This document shows positions 1 to 6,427 of a stretch of DNA of 25,828 nt, in pieces. The translations under genes and the position numbers were made by a program. The first letter of the stretch is position 1. Every line of letters starts with the position of its first letter. A model generated the notes under the pieces. The model had not been told where the DNA came from and ran no database searches. It was given only the letters and a program-made list of their open reading frames with translations. Source of the DNA: a virus; the IMG/VR virus record IMGVR_UViG_3300020430_000083, positions 1 through 25,828 of that record. One strand, given 5' to 3'.

Positions 1-223
1 CAAACCCCCATGCTTTTAGAGCCAAGGCTTTTCTAGTGGGTGTTCCGTCTTTGTTTTTCATTGCGCCCTTCATTCCAGCGAATCTTGCGGCGAACGAAAC
101 ACGGCGGCTGTCCGTTCCAGTCTTTTGCGGTCTTTTAAGATTAGAACCTTCTGTTCGATTTAGATGCTTTCTGCCTGCTTCATTCAAGCCACCACTAGGA
201 TTCTGATGTTTTTTAAGTACCAT
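1..223 (-). CDS. DUF6321-like small basic protein (C-terminus cut by window edge)
   Basis: An open frame starts at ATG 223 and runs off the left edge after 74 codons. It begins MVLKKHQNPSGGLNEAGRKH and continues with an arginine-rich centre and the block FAARFAGMKGAMKNKDGTPT, then RKALALKAWGF. The NPxGGLNxxGR start and the ARxxGMxGxM...PTRKALALKxW ending match what I know of the DUF6321 family, small phage proteins usually found near terminase and portal genes. The function is unknown; the basic character and position suggest a packaging or head role (inference). Its start lies inside the last 11 bases of the upstream gene, suggesting translational coupling. Family assignment is from memory of the motif. 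Confidence 0.7.
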   Translation of the reverse strand, partial: MVLKKHQNPSGGLNEAGRKHLNRTEGSNLKRPQKTGTDSRRVSFAARFAGMKGAMKNKDGTPTRKALALKAWGF

Positions 224-344
224 CTTTATCTTCTTCCTTTGGCTCTACATCACTAGGCAAATCTTCATTTGCATTAGATTCAGGTTCAGGCTGTGGATGT
301 ATCGGCTCCCTATGTTTTGGATTTCTGTAATACTTTTCTGCCAT
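213..344 (-). CDS. 43-residue acidic/proline-rich small phage protein
   Basis: The reading frame MAEKYYRNPKHREPIHPQPE continues with a Glu/Asp-rich tail ending EEDKDGT. ATG 344 follows the stop of the upstream gene (347-349) by two bases, and the gene overlaps the next start by 11 bases, so it fits the tightly tiled operon. The N-terminal half is basic and proline-rich, the C-terminal half strongly acidic. No domain or transmembrane helix is visible. I do not recognise a family. The tiling is the main evidence that it is real. Confidence 0.55.
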   Translation of the reverse strand: MAEKYYRNPKHREPIHPQPEPESNANEDLPSDVEPKEEDKDGT

Positions 345-346
345 AA

Positions 347-610
347 TTACCCTAGTGTTGATTTTGGTGAACTTGATGCACCAGCCATATTGGTTGGTGT
401 ATTCAAAGATTTCTGTTTAGGCTGTGGTGCAGATGACACAGACATCTTAATGTTTGAACCAGGTGCATTAGCTTCCGGGAACATTCTTTGTGTCAAAGTC
501 TGTAGGTTTCTTTTCCTATCATATTCTGACAAACCCGGAGCCCTTTGGTTATGCTTTCGCAAGGATGTCATATTCTGCCGCATCCTATCCATCATAACGC
601 CTGACATCAT
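347..610 (-). CDS. Hypothetical small phage protein, 87 aa
   Basis: The protein begins MMSGVMMDRMRQNMTSLRKH: a Met/Arg-rich possibly helical N-terminus, followed by a low-complexity Ser/Pro/Ala tail ending SSSPKSTLG. The AAGGGG ribosome-binding site sits four bases before ATG 610, directly after the previous stop at 611-613. ATG 607 is an alternative start. It lies among the small genes that follow the large terminase and presumably precede the portal (off the window). No recognised domain; probably a virion-assembly or head-associated accessory protein, by position only. A plus-strand open frame over the same bases is rejected because it opposes the operon. Confidence 0.6.
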   Translation of the reverse strand: MMSGVMMDRMRQNMTSLRKHNQRAPGLSEYDRKRNLQTLTQRMFPEANAPGSNIKMSVSSAPQPKQKSLNTPTNMAGASSSPKSTLG

Positions 611-877
611 TTAACCCCTTGGATTTCTAACACTCGGCCCAAGTGTGCTTTGGCCACCTTGGTTATTTTGATTACCTTGGTTGCCTTGCTGGTTGCCAAT
701 TCTTGATTCATCCATAAGGATTGATTGTGAACCACGCCTTGCCCTGCTTCTAGCTGCAAATCTTTTTGATTCACGTTTTTTATTAGCCGCCGCCGCCGCT
801 TCACGCCTAGACAATGTTTCGTCTACTACCGCTGGTGGTGGTGGCGGAGCTTTTGGGGCTCTAAAAATTCCACCCAT
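611..877 (-). CDS. Proline-rich MGGIF-type small phage protein, 88 aa
   Basis: The N-terminus MGGIFRAPKAPPPPP carries five consecutive prolines. It is followed by an alanine/arginine-rich helical stretch (residues about 25-50, RREAAAAANKKRESKRFAAR) and a Gln/Asn/Gly-rich tail. Proteins starting MGG(I/L/V)F with a proline tract are common in podoviruses and siphoviruses near head genes; their function is not established. The gene starts one base after the stop of the gp13-like gene, with GAGGT upstream of ATG 877. The alanine run comes from a GCC triplet repeat and the proline run from repeated CCA/CCG, locally GC-rich compared with the surroundings. Confidence 0.7.
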   Translation of the reverse strand: MGGIFRAPKAPPPPPAVVDETLSRREAAAAANKKRESKRFAARSRARRGSQSILMDESRIGNQQGNQGNQNNQGGQSTLGPSVRNPRG

Positions 878-878
878 A

Positions 879-1370
879 TTAGTACCTCGCCATCATTAAA
901 TAGTTACTTCCTTCCGGGCCGTACTTATGTAAGACCCCTTCATTCTTAAAATAACATCTTTTTGCCCACTCGAGAGCCAAAGCATTTTCAGAGCTGACAG
1001 TTATTTGCAGTCTATTTATATCAGGTTTGCTCATAACTTCATCAAAGATACGCATAGATGCACGGTGAAAAGGGAAGACATATTTCCTAATATTTTCTGT
1101 AGTTGGAATTAACCACGCTTCATAAACACCATTCCACATCCTTGTGAATCCAAAGCAACACGCAACAACACCTTCGCCAATCCCGGTAAAGGCATAACCC
1201 TTTGGGCAAGCACTAGCTAAAATTTGTTCATAATTATCATAGTTGTCATACCACGCCTGATCATATTTATTCATTTTAAGCATAGCTACATGGCTAGGAT
1301 GCCAATCTACAATTTTATATTTAGGGAAAGCTATCCCTGTTAAGCTGTTCAATTCACCTGCTGAAAACAT
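879..1370 (-). CDS. T7 gp13-like virion protein with GNAT-like fold
   Basis: The protein is 163 aa from ATG 1370; a TTG one codon upstream is less likely. The layout matches the T7 gp13 family (PF11090, acetyltransferase-like): a central strand with ACCFGFTRMWNGVYEAWLI (residues about 90-108), a helix FPFHRASMRIFDEVM, then LQITVSSENALALEWAKRCYFKNEG and a final YLMMARY strand. In T7, gp13 is an internal virion protein needed for particle maturation. Catalytic acetyltransferase activity is doubtful because the usual acetyl-CoA loop is not evident. The gene overlaps the end of the large terminase by 17 bases, so the two are probably translationally coupled. Confidence 0.72.
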   Translation of the reverse strand: MFSAGELNSLTGIAFPKYKIVDWHPSHVAMLKMNKYDQAWYDNYDNYEQILASACPKGYAFTGIGEGVVACCFGFTRMWNGVYEAWLIPTTENIRKYVFPFHRASMRIFDEVMSKPDINRLQITVSSENALALEWAKRCYFKNEGVLHKYGPEGSNYLMMARY

Positions 1371-2868
1371 CAAAATCCATTACCTTTGCTTGTTGAGCAC
1401 CAAATTGTGCTTGTGGTCTTCTGACCATCCCCCTATGTTCACCACCACCAAGAAACAGGTAAGCAGCCGCATCACCCACGTGGCTATGCTCGTTTTTGTT
1501 TGGGGTATCCCTGAAGCGTTCTGACGCAGAACCAATCTGAATCCTTTTAAAATGATACCCACCTGCCAAGGCTTTTCTTAGCCGCACACAAGATCTGTTA
1601 ATCATAAACCCTGGCTTACCTTCTATAAGCCTGCCCATTGGAATGGCCATAGCTTCACGCCTAGTTCTAAAATCATTGGTGTGTGTAGGTCTTGCTAGGA
1701 TTCCGTGCTGCTTAAGATGATCAAAAGCTGTAGATTCAAAAATTTGGTCTCTTTGCATACCTGCGGGATCACCCCATACCATTACTTCAAATTTTGGGAA
1801 ATGCTGTTCTATGGCTGTCTTAAGGGCAGTAACGAACCTATTTAGACCCATATCGAAAGTTACTAGCTCATGCAGAACATTCCATCTGCCATTCCTAAGT
1901 TTTTGTGCAAACACGGCGGCTGGTGTCAAACCAAAGTCCAAGCCAATATTTACCGGGATTGTAGGATCTGCTTCTAGATCTTCTACCATAAGATTATCAT
2001 TGTATTCAGACCAAACAGGCTTTCCTTCCTGCACATAGGTATATTCACCTTGTGCATAGCATTTGATCCAGTCACCATTCTTTCCGCCAAGCAGCTGGTC
2101 ATAGTAGCCATCTACAAGATTGCTAATGTTTTCTGCTTTGGAATTTGTTTTCCACCACTTGCCTGATTGAAATGTAAAACCCTGAGCTTCAGGCATATCT
2201 TCGGGCACATCAGATGGATCTACTTCTATAACCCCACCGGGTTGCCTAAAAAATTTCCAAGCAAACTTTCCTTTGGGTGTTTCTTTTTCTGCCAATCGAT
2301 AATACCAGTGATCATCATCCATTGGGTTTGTATCAAGGATGACACCACGCCAAGACGGGCCTCCATCACTTTTACTAGGGAATCTCCCTACTCTATGTGA
2401 CAGGCCATGTATAACTGCCACCGGGAGCTCACGAGCCTCATTGACCCACGCCCCGGTGAGTTCAAGGCTAAGAAGTTTTCGCACGTCTTTAGCATCATCC
2501 AACGCAAGAAAGATTATTTCACAGTCTATCCCGGCCGCTCCATCACGACTTGGCATTTTGATGTGGTGCGTTATTGGGGGTGCATACTTCACCGCTCCAT
2601 ACAAATGTTCAGGTGCTACTTCCAACCACGTCTTGAGTGTTGTGGTTCTAAGCATAGGGTGGGTGTTTCTGACAATTGCAAATCTTGTGTATTTGATGCC
2701 ATCCCTTGGACTAGCCTTTTGTTGGATGGCTCGCTTCAAAATTTCTGTACAGCAGGCAAAAGATTTCCCGGACCCCACCGGACCCATAATCCCCCGGACA
2801 AAAGAATTGTCCTGCAAAAAATTTGCTATGGTAGGACTGCTTGAAAAATCAAATTTAGTATTCTGCAT
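1354..2868 (-). CDS. terL: Terminase large subunit (DNA-packaging ATPase/nuclease)
   Basis: This 504-aa protein is the phage packaging motor. The Walker A motif GPVGSGKS lies at residues 29-36 and a Walker B-like strand GAWVNEARE at 139-147, with the acidic E145 in the VNEARE context typical of podovirus terminases. The C-terminal RNase H-like nuclease shows GLDFGLTP (D311), VWGDPAG (D367) and HVGDAAAYL (D466), the expected acidic metal-binding triad. Length is normal for T7/HMO-type TerL (500-600 aa). ATG 2868 lies inside the end of the zinc-protein gene (14-base overlap). The small terminase is two genes upstream, as expected for a packaging operon. Confidence 0.93.
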   Translation of the reverse strand: MQNTKFDFSSSPTIANFLQDNSFVRGIMGPVGSGKSFACCTEILKRAIQQKASPRDGIKYTRFAIVRNTHPMLRTTTLKTWLEVAPEHLYGAVKYAPPITHHIKMPSRDGAAGIDCEIIFLALDDAKDVRKLLSLELTGAWVNEARELPVAVIHGLSHRVGRFPSKSDGGPSWRGVILDTNPMDDDHWYYRLAEKETPKGKFAWKFFRQPGGVIEVDPSDVPEDMPEAQGFTFQSGKWWKTNSKAENISNLVDGYYDQLLGGKNGDWIKCYAQGEYTYVQEGKPVWSEYNDNLMVEDLEADPTIPVNIGLDFGLTPAAVFAQKLRNGRWNVLHELVTFDMGLNRFVTALKTAIEQHFPKFEVMVWGDPAGMQRDQIFESTAFDHLKQHGILARPTHTNDFRTRREAMAIPMGRLIEGKPGFMINRSCVRLRKALAGGYHFKRIQIGSASERFRDTPNKNEHSHVGDAAAYLFLGGGEHRGMVRRPQAQFGAQQAKVMDFDVFSR

Positions 2869-3016
2869 AGTTTCCCTTTCTTGCAGCTTGTAAGAATCTA
2901 ATTGTTAAGTGCAGCCAACAATCGCCACAAACCTTGCCCTTCTGATTTATAGGGTGGGGTGTTGTGGCTTTTTTATAATTACAATGCGTGCATAAAATTT
3001 TTTTTATATACAGCAT
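2855..3016 (-). CDS. Small CxxC...CxxC zinc-ribbon-like protein, 53 aa
   Basis: The frame starts MLYIKKILCTHC and contains CTHC at residues 9-12 and CGDC at 30-33, followed by WLHL and a basic amphipathic helix ending RKGNYAEY. Two CxxC knuckles 17 residues apart are a classic treble-clef or zinc-ribbon arrangement, so it probably binds one zinc (inference). ATG 3016 comes one base after the TGA of the upstream membrane protein, and the gene ends 14 bases inside terL. This tiling, with a GGGG site about eight bases before ATG, supports it. A packaging-related role is possible by position; no function is known to me. Confidence 0.68.
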   Translation of the reverse strand: MLYIKKILCTHCNYKKATTPHPINQKGKVCGDCWLHLTIRFLQAARKGNYAEY

Positions 3017-3017
3017 A

Positions 3018-3152
3018 TCAAACCCCAAAGAAGTGGGCAGGGTATCTAAGGTATTCCATTACTTCTATAAGAAGGATTCCTGCCAAAAGAATCACAATAA
3101 TGGTGTGATACACATTCCACAAAATTTCATAGTTATTCTTTTTTTTCTTCAT
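3018..3152 (-). CDS. Single-span membrane microprotein, 44 aa
   Basis: The sequence starts MKKKKNNYEILWNVY, then has one hydrophobic helix (residues about 17-30, TIIVILLAGILLIE) and a short tail ending RYPAHFFGV. The charged N-terminus plus one helix suggests an N-in membrane peptide. Start ATG 3152 has a purine-rich AAGGAAG site upstream and lies inside the terS gene (20-base overlap); its stop is one base from the next ATG. Placed between terS and terL it occupies the same slot as the lysis gene 18.5 in T7, so a lysis accessory or pinholin-like role is possible, but there is no sequence match to claim. Confidence 0.62.
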   Translation of the reverse strand: MKKKKNNYEILWNVYHTIIVILLAGILLIEVMEYLRYPAHFFGV

Positions 3153-3552
3153 CCTTGTCTTCCTTTCCGGGCATAACCATTTCAATGTTCATAACCGCAG
3201 GCTTGTCTTCTACAGCTTGCCGTTCCAACAAACCCGCGGATTTTGCCAACATCTGGCCTACCCTAATTTTATCGATTAGTTCTATTTCAAGCTGTTCACC
3301 ATTTTGTGTTGGCGTAACCTTGATCTTCTTTATGGCGGCCAAGGCATGTTCAGGAATATCTTTTGAATCCTTAACTAGCACTTGGCCATTCTTCCAATCC
3401 ATTATGTCTGTAATCTTTACAGCAAATAGACCCATCAAAGCGGTGGCAATGTTATCCCGGTTGTCATAAATCATTTCTGATCCACGTAACCTTTTCTGAA
3501 TATCACCAACGCCACCAAATTTTCCTATAGGTGGAACAGCTCGTTTACTCAT
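3133..3552 (-). CDS. terS: Terminase small subunit-like protein
   Basis: The 139-aa protein carries the C-terminal oligomerisation pattern of small terminases: residues about 30-115 read ATALMGLFAVKITDIMDW, then NGQVLVKDSKDIPEHALAAI and LIDKIRVGQMLAKSAGLLER. The pattern 'G...D...W..G.v.lkd..dip..a..aI...........l.DKi..g.mLak..GLl' recalls TerS proteins that recognise phage DNA and load TerL. The N-terminal helix-turn-helix found in many TerS is not evident; only about 30 residues (with PPIGKFGGVGDIQKR) precede the core. The tail is highly acidic and lysine-rich. ATG 3552 forms an ATGA overlap with the upstream stop. terL follows two micro-genes downstream. Confidence 0.75.
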   Translation of the reverse strand: MSKRAVPPIGKFGGVGDIQKRLRGSEMIYDNRDNIATALMGLFAVKITDIMDWKNGQVLVKDSKDIPEHALAAIKKIKVTPTQNGEQLEIELIDKIRVGQMLAKSAGLLERQAVEDKPAVMNIEMVMPGKEDKDEEKKE

Positions 3553-3821
3553 AACAAAGCACCTTGCCTTTCATCATGGGTTAATGGTTTCCATTCAACA
3601 TCCACTAGGAAGTATTGCCCTTTGAATTTGCTTTGGTACATATTCTGCGGCTTGTTTTTGTTTACTTCCACTAGGGTTTCGCATTGTTCATCAGACAGAT
3701 TCATTGTTTCGCCATTGTGTTGCAGCTTTAATCCGCCTTTGTGCATACCCAAACGCAGGTCTGCATCCCTTACAGACGCATATTTTCCCTGCCATAGCTT
3801 CTTGATGTTCCTTGTAATCAT
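3549..3821 (-). CDS. Hypothetical phage protein, 90 aa
   Basis: I choose ATG 3821 (MITRNIKKLWQGKYASVRD) because it sits one base after the upstream stop; a longer frame to 3869 would run back through that neighbour. The protein is mixed charged, with the block FKGQYFLVDVEWKPLTHDER near the C-terminus suggesting a beta-rich fold. The end overlaps the terS start as ATGA. No motif identifies a function; the position directly before terS suggests an accessory to packaging or a late-early transition gene. The N-terminal basic stretch could contact nucleic acid, but that is a guess. Confidence 0.65.
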   Translation of the reverse strand: MITRNIKKLWQGKYASVRDADLRLGMHKGGLKLQHNGETMNLSDEQCETLVEVNKNKPQNMYQSKFKGQYFLVDVEWKPLTHDERQGALL

Positions 3822-3822
3822 G

Positions 3823-4032
3823 CTAACCACCCATAAATCCATCAGGTGCATCATCTTTATCATTCTCAAATAGGTTCAACCATATCTCTCCATCCTTGTT
3901 TGGGATAGGAAGGACATCTAATTTGATCCTAATCTTGCCTTCTTTTTCCAAACCAATGCCTACTTTTACCCAATAAGGCTTATCCCTACCCGGTATTTCC
4001 TTGGCTTGGCTTAAATTGTACTTAGGTTTCAT
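3823..4032 (-). CDS. Conserved-type small phage protein, 69 aa
   Basis: ATG 4032 is chosen over an upstream TTG (4194) because a strong AAGGAG site precedes it by seven bases and the upstream extension reads as implausible Trp/Cys-rich sequence through hairpins. The protein starts MKPKYNLSQAKEIPGRDKPY, then a two-strand pattern WVKVGIGL...KIRIKLDVLPIP...GEIWLNLFE and an acidic tail ending DGFMGG. Small proteins with 'W.kVG.......g.I.lklD.lP' are frequent in phages and mobile elements, without firm function. It is the first gene after a structured 186-base leader and probably starts a new transcript or follows a processing site. Confidence 0.68.
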   Translation of the reverse strand: MKPKYNLSQAKEIPGRDKPYWVKVGIGLEKEGKIRIKLDVLPIPNKDGEIWLNLFENDKDDAPDGFMGG

Positions 4033-4055
4033 TACTAACTCCTTGTTAAATGTTT

Positions 4056-4078
4056 TTTCCCGAAATATTTTTGGGAAA
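4056..4078. repeat. Imperfect palindrome in the leader of the 3823-4032 gene
   Basis: Arms TTTCCCGAAA and TTTTGGGAAA flank a three-base loop and pair in full with one G-T wobble. It lies 24 bases upstream of ATG 4032, in the 5' untranslated leader of the small gene. Neither strand has a T-run directly after it, so it is more likely an RNA structure or protein site than a terminator. Confidence 0.5.
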
Positions 4079-4094
4079 CCCCCATAACGTATAG

Positions 4095-4126
4095 ACAGAC
4101 CCAGGGGGGGTAAGGTCTGTTTTTTT
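4095..4126 (+). terminator. Hairpin plus T-run reading left to right (antisense to the operon)
   Basis: Arms ACAGACC (4095-4101) and GGTCTGT (4114-4120) enclose a G-rich loop, followed by a run of seven T (4120-4126). This is the shape of a Rho-independent terminator on the plus strand, although all genes around it are on the minus strand. On the minus strand the stem is followed by CTATACG with no T-run. It may stop antisense transcription, or the hairpin may serve the minus transcript as a processing or stability element. Confidence 0.45.
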
Positions 4127-4128
4127 CT

Positions 4129-4156
4129 GTGGTGGCAAAGGCAACACCCCCACCAC
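4129..4156. repeat. Inverted repeat GTGGTGG / CCACCAC
   Basis: Seven-base arms GTGGTGG (4129-4135) and CCACCAC (4150-4156) can form a GC-rich stem with a 14-base loop. It is the third inverted repeat in the only substantial gap (4033-4218) of the left operon. Apart from these three structures I see no gene in that gap; no convincing -35/-10 pair on the minus strand was found. Confidence 0.4.
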
Positions 4157-4218
4157 CAAAAGAAAGCTATCGATTGCTTGTGTAAAGTTTTCAAATGACC
4201 CTTTGAATAGTTTACAAA

Positions 4219-5127
4219 TCATCTAGGCAACCTCATTTTAGCTGCCATCATCTTGACTATGGCCTGACTATCCATTGGTTTACCCTTGTTCTCTTTCATC
4301 TTGATGAAGTAAAGCAATGAATGTGGTGCAGGTTTATTGTTTAGCTTCATCTTATCAAGCAACCTGGTTGCTATGTCTTCAAAGGTACTAGCATCCATTA
4401 CAGATAGCAGATCCTTTGCTAGTTCCATCTGCCTAAAGTCATAGCTCCAAGGCCTTCCATAGGTGGCTTGGACTATGTTGCTATACAAATTGCATAACTG
4501 CTTACAATCATTTTCCTTTATATTATCTTTATTAGTTAATCTATTGTAGTTATTTACTAGCTGGGGTTTGTTATCAGATACAATGTCCACCTTGTTATTC
4601 TTACTAATACTATCTGCACTTTGTACAACCTCCACCTTGTTATCAAGGAAGTTATCTACAGGCTTATCCCCAGTTCCTTCTATGAAAGCAAGGGTGTCTT
4701 CTGCTTGATCCTTTTCTATCAATGGATCTTTATGTGTAGCTTTGAATGAATCTATGATGTCCTTTCTTGGGTCATAGATTACACGCCATATTGCACCCTT
4801 CTTACCATAGGCACGACGCACATCTTGATTCCTGATCTTTTCTAGATAACCCCATTGGATTAGCTTGGTCATATGATGTGATATAGCTTGTTGGCTACAT
4901 TCACAGATGGCCGCAAGTGTCCTTTGGTTTACAAAGAATGTACCTGAATAGGATGATGCGTGGCTACTACAGACACCAAGCACTCTGTATGTCATTGGAT
5001 ATTGGTTGAATCTGACATCACCAAATGATCTAGCAGGCAAGACACTATGTTGCCCCGGACATTGGTATTCACCTTTGGGTGGATCTCTTACCACATCAGG
5101 TGTAACTTTACTTTTCTTCATTCCCAT
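4219..5127 (-). CDS. Winged-helix replication initiation-type protein
   Basis: The protein is 302 aa. Residues about 45-118 form a winged helix: YRVLGVCSSHAS, then FFVNQRTLAAICECSQQAIS as helix-turn-helix, HHMTKLIQWGYLEKI as recognition helix and turn, and a wing ending AIWRVIYD. This recalls phage replication initiators of the lambda O / replisome-organiser kind. Residues about 150-205 are an Asn/Asp-rich linker with repeated D(N/K) units. The C-terminus (YGRPWSYDFRQMELAKDLL...LLYFIKMKEN) is helical, as in initiators that contact a helicase or loader. It overlaps the methyltransferase stop by 20 bases; ATG 5121 is an alternative start. It could instead be a transcription regulator, but the linker repeats and neighbours favour replication. 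Confidence 0.62.
   Translation of the reverse strand: MGMKKSKVTPDVVRDPPKGEYQCPGQHSVLPARSFGDVRFNQYPMTYRVLGVCSSHASSYSGTFFVNQRTLAAICECSQQAISHHMTKLIQWGYLEKIRNQDVRRAYGKKGAIWRVIYDPRKDIIDSFKATHKDPLIEKDQAEDTLAFIEGTGDKPVDNFLDNKVEVVQSADSISKNNKVDIVSDNKPQLVNNYNRLTNKDNIKENDCKQLCNLYSNIVQATYGRPWSYDFRQMELAKDLLSVMDASTFEDIATRLLDKMKLNNKPAPHSLLYFIKMKENKGKPMDSQAIVKMMAAKMRLPR
4511..4672. other. Candidate replication origin inside the initiator gene
   Basis: Plus-strand reading shows a 49-base AT-rich stretch (4511-4559, about 16% GC), then repeats: TCCACCTTGTTAT occurs exactly at 4586-4598 and 4631-4643, and TTATC occurs at 4571, 4640, 4652 and 4664, the last three spaced exactly 12 bases. TTATCTACA (4652-4660) and TTATCCCCA (4664-4672) each differ by one base from the DnaA box TTATCCACA. 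In lambdoid phages the origin lies in the O gene with iterons beside an AT-rich unwinding element, so the arrangement is suggestive. The repeats also encode repeated D(N/K) residues, so they could be a protein-level repeat only. Confidence 0.42.
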
Positions 5128-6427
5128 AAACTTTCTGTATCTGCTGCCCTATGTATTTCATAACAGGAACAGCCATACTATTTCCCAATGCTTTGTACCT
5201 TGGTGCATCACCAACCATCTTCCCTTTGAATGGTATCTTGGTGTAGTCATCATCAAAGCCTTGCAACCTTTCACATTCTTTTGGTGTAAGTCTTCTGATA
5301 GCTTGGCCGGGATTAGACACAGCTGTGCCTTGGTCAGGCTTTGCCCTAAGTGTAGGTGTAAGATCTTCTGTTGCCGCCGGACTAAACTGTTTGCCTGCGT
5401 CATGGTTAAAAGCAATTGTATGATTAAGAATTGTTTGATGGTTTAGTTTGGATGCACCACATTCTGTATCAAGTGCATTGACTACTAGCTTGTTTAGTTC
5501 TGCTTCATCAAAGCCAACACCCTTTGCATCCCTAGCTCTGAGTGTGCCTGCAACCTGATCAGAATTGTAGCATGGTGCTATCAAACCACCTGCACCACCA
5601 CCATTGTTGCCACCTTGTGATGGCAAAGTACCAAAGGCATCTTCAGTATTATATATTCTGTCACCTTGATAGCCTGTTGAATCTACTACTTGGTAGGCGT
5701 CAAGTTCTTGTGCTCCCCCTGTGCTACTGAATGGAGAACTTGCTGTAACTGTGGGGGAAGTGGCTTTCCCCTTTTTTCTGCACGGTCTAGGATTCCACGA
5801 CATGCTTTCGGTGATAGGTAATAACGCGTCGGCAACACCCCATCTTCTAGCACCTCCTGAAGAGAGCACAAAGATCCGCCTCCTTCGCTGAGCCACTCCG
5901 AAATATTGGGCGTCCATAACGCGCCAAGCGGCTGTCCGCTTTTCCCCATGAACCACACCTGCGTAGCTCCATCCGTCCCTTGGCGGTTGGATGGGGGTGT
6001 CACATCCACATAGTCCTGCCAAGAAGGAACCGAAGGCGTTGTCTTCTGTGGACAAGACGCCCGGGACGTTTTCCCATAGGATTCTTGCTGGTTCTTTTCC
6101 AGCATCATATCGAATATTGTCAATTGCATCTGCTAACCTCACAAATTGTAGTGTTAAGTTTCCTCTATCATCAGACAATGAACCCCTTAATCCTGCGATT
6201 GAAAAGGCTTGGCAAGGTGTACCACCTACCAACAAGTCTGCATTACCTATCCAAGATTCATCCTTAAGTGTGGTGAAGTCACCATACAAGGGCACATCAG
6301 GATAGTAATGTTGGAGTAGAGCTCTTGGGAAAGGTTCAATATCTGAGTAGGCTATTGCTTCCCAACCAAGGCTATGCCAAGCCACGGTGCAGGCTTCAAT
6401 GCCACTACATACAGATATGTATTTCAT
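5108..6427 (-). CDS. DNA (cytosine-5) methyltransferase, Dcm type
   Basis: Full set of C5-MTase motifs, numbered from ATG 6427: motif I SVCSGIEACTVAW (5-17, AdoMet binding), motif IV GGTPCQAFS with catalytic C72, motif VI ENV (119-121), motif VIII QRRRRIFVL (180-188), motif IX RRLTPKECERLQGF and motif X YKALGNSMAVPVM near the end. The variable target-recognition region between VIII and IX is long and Gly/Asn/Ser-rich. ATG 6427 makes an ATGA overlap with the upstream stop and has AAGGA eight bases before it, so it is preferred over ATG 6436. It yields 439 aa. No restriction endonuclease is adjacent, so this is an orphan phage enzyme, probably shielding phage DNA from host restriction. Target sequence cannot be read from the protein. 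Confidence 0.93.
   Translation of the reverse strand: MKYISVCSGIEACTVAWHSLGWEAIAYSDIEPFPRALLQHYYPDVPLYGDFTTLKDESWIGNADLLVGGTPCQAFSIAGLRGSLSDDRGNLTLQFVRLADAIDNIRYDAGKEPARILWENVPGVLSTEDNAFGSFLAGLCGCDTPIQPPRDGWSYAGVVHGEKRTAAWRVMDAQYFGVAQRRRRIFVLSSGGARRWGVADALLPITESMSWNPRPCRKKGKATSPTVTASSPFSSTGGAQELDAYQVVDSTGYQGDRIYNTEDAFGTLPSQGGNNGGGAGGLIAPCYNSDQVAGTLRARDAKGVGFDEAELNKLVVNALDTECGASKLNHQTILNHTIAFNHDAGKQFSPAATEDLTPTLRAKPDQGTAVSNPGQAIRRLTPKECERLQGFDDDYTKIPFKGKMVGDAPRYKALGNSMAVPVMKYIGQQIQKVYGNEEK

Noticed and set aside
297-614. Plus-strand open frame of 105 codons near the left edge
   Set aside because: Opposes the operon direction and overlaps well-tiled small genes.
785-846. GCC and GGT triplet repeats
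   Set aside because: They encode the Ala and Pro runs of the 88-aa protein; ordinary codon repeats rather than a separate element.
2339-2893. Plus-strand open frame of 184 codons over the large terminase
   Set aside because: It is antisense to a strongly conserved TerL, has no ribosome site and its composition looks like a shadow of the opposite frame.
4033-4194. N-terminal extension of the 3823-4032 gene from a TTG codon
   Set aside because: The added stretch is Trp/Cys-rich, runs through three inverted repeats and has no good ribosome site, while ATG 4032 has AAGGAG.
5686-6129. Minus-strand open frame of 147 codons inside the methyltransferase
   Set aside because: Alternative frame of a gene with all motifs intact; no independent start signal.
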